Below the pieces are notes generated by a model. The model had not been told where the DNA came from, searched no databases, and was given only the letters and a program-made list of their open reading frames with translations. Made by a program: the position numbers and the translations under genes. From positions 1 through 64,000 of the forward strand of contig CAJUPX010000005.1 of the NCBI GenBank assembly GCA_910588685.1: 64,000 nt of DNA, in the 5' to 3' direction. Positions 59,304-64,000 of the stretch are shown here, in pieces (positions within the stretch are counted from its first letter, which is position 1; each line of letters opens with the position of its first letter). This DNA is from an uncultured Christensenellaceae bacterium (lineage in GTDB: Bacteria > Bacillota > Clostridia > Christensenellales > Borkfalkiaceae).

Positions 59304-60131
59304 TTAATTAATTCTCTTTAATATGAACTTGGAAGTGGGGTTCTTCTTCTTTCTCGTCTTATAGCCGAGAGCAGGCTTGCCCCAAGGGGTCATAGGTCCT
59401 GCGTGTCCCACAGGGCTCTTGCCTTCGCCGCCGCCGTGAGGGTGGTCGTTGGGGTTCATAACCGAACCGCGGACGGTGGGACGGATACCGAGGTATCTCG
59501 TTTTGCCCGCTTTACCCACTCTGATAATCTCGTGCTCGAGGTTGCCTACCTGACCGACCGTAGCTTTGCATTTAAGCGATACGAGTCTCATCTCGCCCGA
59601 AGGCATTTTGATGGTTGCATATGCGCCCTCTTTTGCCATTATCTGGGCGGAAATACCCGCAGACCTTGCAATCTGCGCGCCCCTGCCGGGTTTAAGCTCT
59701 ATTGCGTGCACGACGGTACCTACGGGGATATCCGCAAGGCAGAGCGCGTTGCCGCTCTTGATGTCGGCGTTTGCGCCCGAAAGCACCTTGTCGCCCACGT
59801 TAAGACCTACGGGAGCGAGGATATACCTCTTTTCGCCGTCGGCATATGCAAGGAGCGCGATGTGCGCCGAACGGTTGGGATCGTACTGTATGGATTTAAC
59901 CGTTGCGGGAATGCCGTCCTTGTTGCGCTTGAAGTCGATTATTCTGTATTTGTTTCTGTTGCCGCCGCCGATGTGACGAACGGTTATTTTACCCTGATTG
60001 TTTCTGCCGCCCGATTTGCGCTTGTCGTGCATTAAGGCTCTTTCGGGTTTGTCGCCGGAAAGCTCCTTATATGCGCTGACCGTCATTAAACGGCGCGCAG
60101 GAGAGGTCGGTTTATACCTTTTAACTGCCAT
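59304..60131 (-). CDS. rplB: Ribosomal protein L2
   Basis: A 275-residue protein near the peptidyl transferase centre, with GGGNRNKYRIIDFKRNKDG and the conserved loop MNPNDHPHGGGEGKSPVGH carrying the functional His. Normal length. Confidence 0.98.
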   Translation of the reverse strand: MAVKRYKPTSPARRLMTVSAYKELSGDKPERALMHDKRKSGGRNNQGKITVRHIGGGNRNKYRIIDFKRNKDGIPATVKSIQYDPNRSAHIALLAYADGEKRYILAPVGLNVGDKVLSGANADIKSGNALCLADIPVGTVVHAIELKPGRGAQIARSAGISAQIMAKEGAYATIKMPSGEMRLVSLKCKATVGQVGNLEHEIIRVGKAGKTRYLGIRPTVRGSVMNPNDHPHGGGEGKSPVGHAGPMTPWGKPALGYKTRKKKNPTSKFILKRIN

Positions 60132-60151
60132 TTTTAGTGCCTCCTTGCTCC

Positions 60152-60445
60152 TTACGATAACGAGTCGAAGTACTCAATCGTCTTGGACTCGGCTTTGAGC
60201 TGGACGATAGCCTTCTTGTAGTCGGGAGTGTAACCTTGGTTTCTTCCCATTCTCTTAAGCTTGCCCTTGCAGTTTACGGTGTTCACGCTTTCAACCTGAA
60301 CTCCGAACAGCTTTTCTACGGCGAGCTTTATCTGCGTTTTGTTGGCCGACTTTTTAACGATGAACGTGTATTTTTTATCGGCGATTCCGTCGTACCCCTT
60401 CTCGGTGAGCAGAGGTTTTACAATTATATCTTCGGCAAACGTCAT
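60152..60445 (-). CDS. rplW: Ribosomal protein L23
   Basis: A 97-residue exit-tunnel protein (DIIVKPLLTEKGYDGIADKK, TFIVKKSANKTQIKLAVEKL). It overlaps the rplD stop by four bases. Confidence 0.98.
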   Translation of the reverse strand: MTFAEDIIVKPLLTEKGYDGIADKKYTFIVKKSANKTQIKLAVEKLFGVQVESVNTVNCKGKLKRMGRNQGYTPDYKKAIVQLKAESKTIEYFDSLS

Positions 60446-61068
60446 TTCCCGTAAACCTCCTCGATTTTCTGTATAGCCGCTTTGGTTACTACGACCTTTG
60501 CGTTTGCAACCACCTCGTACGTGGAAATCTGAGCCACGGGAAGCGTGGAAAGCGTTTGAATATTCTGCGCCGCGCGGATTACGCCGATATCGTCGTTATC
60601 CATAACGATAACCGCCGTTTTGTCGAGCTTAAGCGCTTTCTGGAATGCAACCATCTCTTTGGTTTTGCCCTCTTTTACGGAAAGGCTGTCCACTACGACG
60701 AGCTCGCCGTCGGCAACCTTTTTGGAGAGAGCCGAAATAAGAGCGGCGGTTTTTGCTTTTTTATTCATATCCTTGGAAAAGTCACGGCTCTTGGGAGCGA
60801 ACACAACGCCGCCCTTTATCCACTGGGGAGCTCTTATAGATCCCTGGCGGGCATTACCCGTGCCCTTCTGACGCCAGGGCTTTCTGCCGCCGCCGCGGAC
60901 TTCCGTTCTGGTAAGAGTGGATTTTGTACCCTGTCTTTCGTTTGCAAGACGGGTTACTACCGCCTGGTGAATAAGCGGTTCGTTATATTCCGCACCGAAA
61001 ACCTTGTCGCTGAGCGTCAAAGTGCCGGCTTTCGTTCCGTCCATTTTATATACGTTTACGTTAGGCAT
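60442..61068 (-). CDS. rplD: Ribosomal protein L4
   Basis: A 208-residue protein with GGGRKPWRQKGTGNARQGSI in the tunnel loop. L4 is the autoregulator of the S10 operon in enterobacteria; whether it acts on the leader here is open. GGAGGTAAC precedes the ATG. Confidence 0.98.
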   Translation of the reverse strand: MPNVNVYKMDGTKAGTLTLSDKVFGAEYNEPLIHQAVVTRLANERQGTKSTLTRTEVRGGGRKPWRQKGTGNARQGSIRAPQWIKGGVVFAPKSRDFSKDMNKKAKTAALISALSKKVADGELVVVDSLSVKEGKTKEMVAFQKALKLDKTAVIVMDNDDIGVIRAAQNIQTLSTLPVAQISTYEVVANAKVVVTKAAIQKIEEVYGK

Positions 61069-61082
61069 ATTCTGTTACCTCC

Positions 61083-61754
61083 TTATTTAACGGTGTCGTT
61101 TATGGTAACGACCGAACCGTTGGGTCCGGGAACCGAACCTTTAATAAGCAAGCAGTTTCTCTCTGCGTCTACTTTTACTATTTCGAGGTTCTGAACGGTT
61201 ACGTTTTCCACACCGTACTGACCTGCGAGATGCTTGTTCTTGAAAACTCTCGAAGGCGAGCTGTTCGCGCCCATTGAGCCGGGCTCTCTGTGCACGGGAC
61301 CTACGCCGTGCGTTTCTTTGAGCCTGTGCTGATTCCAGCGCTTGATAACGCCGCTGTAACCGTGACCCTTGGATACGCCGTGAACGTCCACTCTGTCGCC
61401 TGCCGTAAACACGGTAGCTTTGACTTCGTTACCGACCGCGTATTCCGCTACGTTTGCAAGACGGAACTCCTTTAATACCTTGCAGGGAGTTACTCCCGCT
61501 TTTTTGAACTGACCGTAATCGGGCTTGTTCAAACGATATTTCCTGTTTGCGTCCTTGTCTTTGAGGTTTTTCTTACTCTTTGCTTCGATAGCGTCAAAAC
61601 CGAGCTTTAAAGCCGAATAGCCGTCCTTTTCAACGGTTTTGATTTGCACTACCGGGCAGGGACCCGCTTCTATTACGGTTACGGGGATAACCTTGCCCTC
61701 CGCCGTAAATATCTGCGTCATACCCGCTTTACGGCCGATGATTGCTTTATTCAT
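61083..61754 (-). CDS. rplC: Ribosomal protein L3
   Basis: A 223-residue protein starting MNKAIIGRKAGMTQIFTAEG, with GHGYSGVIKRWNQHRLKETH and SSPSRVFKNKHLAGQYG. Start at 61754 has AAGGAGA upstream; an earlier in-frame start lies in non-coding hairpins. Confidence 0.98.
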   Translation of the reverse strand: MNKAIIGRKAGMTQIFTAEGKVIPVTVIEAGPCPVVQIKTVEKDGYSALKLGFDAIEAKSKKNLKDKDANRKYRLNKPDYGQFKKAGVTPCKVLKEFRLANVAEYAVGNEVKATVFTAGDRVDVHGVSKGHGYSGVIKRWNQHRLKETHGVGPVHREPGSMGANSSPSRVFKNKHLAGQYGVENVTVQNLEIVKVDAERNCLLIKGSVPGPNGSVVTINDTVK

Positions 61755-62102
61755 TGATAAAGATCTCCTTAAAAAATTAATATATTTCCACAAAAATCTC
61801 GTGCAGTGACACTGCGATTTTTCGTGGTTCGGGAGACTCTGCCTCCCTGCCCGCAATCAGCAGGGCTCTAATATATATAATTGCGGGCATTCCCTCCGCC
61901 GAGGCGCAGGTTTGCGCAAATGGGGTTGCGCTGCGCAAAAGCGCGGTTTTGCTTGCGCCGTAATTTATATATCCGAGTACCGCCTTTACAGGCTATTTCC
62001 GAGATACCGCGCTCCGCCGTCCCGCCGGAAAACCCGTCGCCTGCTTTACGTAGAGTATCTATGTTGGCTGATTATTATATATATATGGTAATACGGTTTA
62101 CC
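61755..62102. other. Hairpin-rich stretch between rpsJ and rplC
   Basis: No gene is visible. It has the 13-bp palindrome GCAGTG A CACTGC (61803-61815) within longer arms CACAAAAATC and CGATTTTTCGTG, and GCCCGCAAT (61849-61857) pairing with ATTGCGGGC (61880-61888). Many GCGCAA/TTGCGC words near 61,910-61,960 can also pair. Such structure within an S10 operon, where the gap is normally a few bases, is odd. Confidence 0.55.
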
Positions 62103-62220
62103 AAACTCAGAGATGCGGTGCTATGCAAGGCGGGCGAGAAAACCCGAGGGAGTTTACTAAGTCGTAAATAACCGAGGGTTGCCGCAGTCCAACGCCACAG
62201 AGCGCCGTATATATGAGTTT
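62103..62220. repeat. Ribosomal-operon intergenic element, copy D
   Basis: A 118-bp element just after rpsJ (eight bases before its stop position on this strand). Ends are AAACTCA (62103) and TGAGTTT (ending 62220). The inner stem is changed in a paired way to ATGCGG/CCGTAT, and the middle hairpin is TTTAC, six bases, GTAAA, again a paired change versus copies A and B. Confidence 0.78.
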
Positions 62221-62228
62221 AGCAAGAA

Positions 62229-62528
62229 TTAGAGTTTTATCTTAATATCTACGCCCGCGGGAAGATGCACCGTATCCAACAACTTAGCGTTGGGCGTGTA
62301 GATGTCGATAATTCTCTTATAGGTGCGCTGCTCGAACTGTTCGCGGCTGTCCTTATATTTGTGAGGGGAACGGAGAATTGTTACTATTTCTCTTTCAGTG
62401 GGAAGAGGAATGGGTCCCGATATTTTTGCACCGCTCTTTTTCATTGTTTCAACTATTCTCGACGCCGCTAAATCCACCAGCTCGTGGTCGTATGCCGCAA
62501 GCTTTATTCTGATTTTCTGTCCTGCCAT
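62229..62528 (-). CDS. rpsJ: Ribosomal protein S10
   Basis: A 99-residue protein (RIKLAAYDHELVDLAASRIV, PLPTEREIVTILRSPHKYKD) that also works in transcription antitermination as NusE. First gene of the superoperon, with AAGGAG upstream and a roughly 230-nt leader. Confidence 0.98.
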   Translation of the reverse strand: MAGQKIRIKLAAYDHELVDLAASRIVETMKKSGAKISGPIPLPTEREIVTILRSPHKYKDSREQFEQRTYKRIIDIYTPNAKLLDTVHLPAGVDIKIKL

Positions 62529-62606
62529 AATAAACTCCTTAATTTTATACTAACAATTTTTATTTACGTCAACTTAACCGTGTGTATCGCAGCTCCGGGC
62601 GTATAA

Positions 62607-62626
62607 AAAACACCTACCGGTGTCTT
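62607..62626 (-). terminator. Attenuator-like hairpin in the rpsJ leader
   Basis: On the minus strand AAGACACC, loop GGTA, GGTGTTTTTT gives a stem of up to eight pairs running into a T tract, about 80 bases before the rpsJ start. It lies inside the transcript leader, so it could end transcription early. Confidence 0.55.
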
Positions 62627-62765
62627 ATGCGAAGCCGCGGTTAGTCGCAGAAATCAAGGTTTCCGCATTTGTCAGCGCAAATTATCTGTTGCGGGTGCTT
62701 CCTCCGCATTTTTCAGTAACTTTGCACCTCAACCCATACACAATGCCATTTTAAGACGCTTAATT
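62627..62765 (-). promoter_or_regulatory. Leader of the ribosomal superoperon
   Basis: About 140 nt between the promoter and the attenuator-like hairpin, rich in GCGG/CCGC words (ATGCGGAGG, AAATGCGGAAACC, CCGCGGCTTCGCAT) that can form alternative pairings. No uORF of note except a very short ATGCGGAGGAAGC start. It may fold into a regulatory RNA. Confidence 0.45.
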
Positions 62766-62794
62766 ATTATAAAATTCCGTCAACTGTTTGTCAA
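62766..62794 (-). promoter_or_regulatory. Perfect sigma-A promoter of the ribosomal superoperon
   Basis: Minus-strand TTGACA (62789-62794), 17-base spacer, TATAAT (62766-62771), with A/T-rich sequence upstream (62,795-62,850) that could serve as UP element. Confidence 0.88.
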
Positions 62795-62862
62795 CGGAAT
62801 TTGAACGTATTTTTAAAATATTTTTAAATTTTTTTGTTAATTATTACTCTTATGTCAAAATT

Positions 62863-64000
62863 TTACATAAGCGGGGCGAAAATTCTCAAAATTCCGGCGA
62901 CAATTCGGTGTTTAAAGCTGTTACTTTTTACGTTTTTACCGCCTAATCTCTCGCTGCACGAAATTGTATACTCAAAATCAGCCCGCAAATCATCTAAAAA
63001 CGCTTTGTCGTCGGTCAGCACGGCGCACTCGAACTGTTGGTAAAAACTGCGCAGGTCGATATTTACCGACCCCACAGCCGCCTGTGTTTCGGACATAACT
63101 GTTTTTGCGTGCACAAACGCGTTTTTCATACAGTATATTTTAACGCCGGAGCTTATAAGCCTTTCGGCATTGTTGCGGGAAACCGCGTAAACATAACTCT
63201 TGTCCGGTATCTCCGGCAGAATTATGCGGACGTCCACGCCGCTGAGCGCCTTGTTTTTAAGCAAATCCGCGAGCGTGTCGTCCGTAATGAAATACGGAGT
63301 CATAATATACAGCTTTTCGCGCGCGTCGGCAATTATGTTTGCGTACGCGTTTTTGGCAATCGACTGCCCGCCGAACTCCGGTCCGCTTGCATAAGGAATA
63401 ACAGCCGACCCGCTTTCCGTTCTCTTTGCGAGGTTGAGAAAAGGAGAATAATCGACGGCTTCGCCGGATACGTATTCCCATTGCCTCATAAACATAACGG
63501 TAAAAGCGTCCGCCGCCGGACCGTCTATACGCAAACCAACGTCTTTCCAGTAACCGTGCATACGCTTTTCGTTTATATACTCGTCGGCGAGGTTACACCC
63601 GCCTGTATACGCCGTTTTACCGTCCACCACTACTATTTTCCGATGGTCGCGGTAATTGAGAGCAACCGAAAAACGCGGGATAAGTCTGTTAAAGGGCTGT
63701 ATTTTAATGCCCGAATCTCTTAAACGCTTTTTGCATTTTGCCGAAAGAGTTTTATGGCTGCCCATATCGTCGTATATTACCCGCACGTCCACACCCTCTT
63801 TGACTTTGCGTGCAAGCACGTTGAATATTCTGTCGAACAATACTCCGTCGGCGATAATAAAAAACTCAATAAAAACAAATTTTTCGGCGCGCTCCAACCT
63901 CGAAATTATATCGTCGAAAAGCTGTGAGCCGGACGGAAAATATTTTATATCCGTGCCTGTATACGTGCGGAAACCGCCCGCACTGTACAAATAACGGCAG
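62863..64000 (-). CDS. cls: Cardiolipin synthase (phospholipase D family), partial
   Basis: The frame is open to the right edge; the visible 378 or so residues lack only the N-terminal membrane segments (it enters at CRYLYSAGG). Two PLD motifs are present: HRKIVVVDGKTAYTGGCNLAD and HAKTVMSETQAAVGSVNID. In the second, the usual Asp of HxKxxxxD is Glu. It should join two phosphatidylglycerols to cardiolipin at the membrane. The gene ends 69 bases upstream of the superoperon promoter, on the same strand. Confidence 0.92.
   Translation of the reverse strand, partial: CRYLYSAGGFRTYTGTDIKYFPSGSQLFDDIISRLERAEKFVFIEFFIIADGVLFDRIFNVLARKVKEGVDVRVIYDDMGSHKTLSAKCKKRLRDSGIKIQPFNRLIPRFSVALNYRDHRKIVVVDGKTAYTGGCNLADEYINEKRMHGYWKDVGLRIDGPAADAFTVMFMRQWEYVSGEAVDYSPFLNLAKRTESGSAVIPYASGPEFGGQSIAKNAYANIIADAREKLYIMTPYFITDDTLADLLKNKALSGVDVRIILPEIPDKSYVYAVSRNNAERLISSGVKIYCMKNAFVHAKTVMSETQAAVGSVNIDLRSFYQQFECAVLTDDKAFLDDLRADFEYTISCSERLGGKNVKSNSFKHRIVAGILRIFAPLM

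Overview
The window is a piece of a Clostridia-type Firmicutes genome. The evidence is the gene order of the S10-spc-alpha ribosomal operon with a KOW-domain protein between map and infA, a short zinc-type S14, strong AAGGAGG-like ribosome binding sites, perfect sigma-A promoters, BspA-type leucine-rich repeats and Tn1549-like conjugation ATPases. A gut Christensenellales-like lineage is plausible, but this is inference. No rRNA, canonical tRNA or CRISPR array was seen. || Bases 1 to about 33,070 are the inner part of a conjugative element, coded almost wholly on the minus strand and open at the left edge; no integrase and no att site is visible. From right to left it has accessory genes including a MORN-repeat/primase-helix-bundle fusion, a parA operon with a ribbon-helix-helix (RHH) partner, an AbrB-like protein, SSB, a winged-helix protein next to 17-bp iteron-like repeats, a 2487-residue polyvalent protein (kinase-like P-loop, ArdC, metallopeptidase, MutS domain I and primase domains), a hairpin-rich oriT candidate, an RHH accessory protein with a MobL relaxase, the VirD4 coupling protein, an 1847-residue LRR/Ig-like surface adhesin, VirB2-, VirB6- and VirB4-like proteins, an LRR lipoprotein and an ISLre2-type transposase. 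The most notable signal is a family of 10-bp sites (TGTCCGTACA, TGTACGGACA or TGTACGTACA) repeated at an almost fixed 13-bp step. They occur at thirteen loci across the element, mostly just upstream of genes, and I saw none in the chromosomal half. They look like operator and/or centromere sites of one element-wide DNA-binding protein; the RHH protein encoded beside ParA is the best candidate. || Bases 33,100 to 34,130 hold two Cro/C1-type regulators and a small divergent gene whose promoter spacer is a perfect palindrome. From 34,139 the sequence is chromosomal: tcdA; a PerR-like regulator with rubrerythrin behind a perfect promoter and a Per-box-like palindrome; a TetR regulator; a GT4 glycosyltransferase; a decayed RHS gene; an NAD operon (nadB-nadC-niaR) with a NiaR-type operator over its promoter; small unknown genes; and a 602-residue lipoprotein with a structured leader. 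|| Bases 45,178 to 62,528 are the complete ribosomal protein superoperon on the minus strand (rpsJ to rplQ, with secY, adk, map, infA and rpoA). Its four widest gaps after rpsJ, rpsQ, secY and rpmJ each hold one copy of a roughly 120-bp intergenic element with paired ends and covarying stems, in the same orientation and starting 1 to 18 bases after a stop codon. A long leader with a terminator-like hairpin precedes rpsJ. The window ends inside a cardiolipin synthase gene. || The most promising leads are the 13-bp-phased site network with its ParA/RHH module, the intergenic element of the ribosomal operon, the polyvalent protein, the MORN-primase fusion, and the exact 574-bp LRR duplication linking a lipoprotein to the conjugation adhesin.
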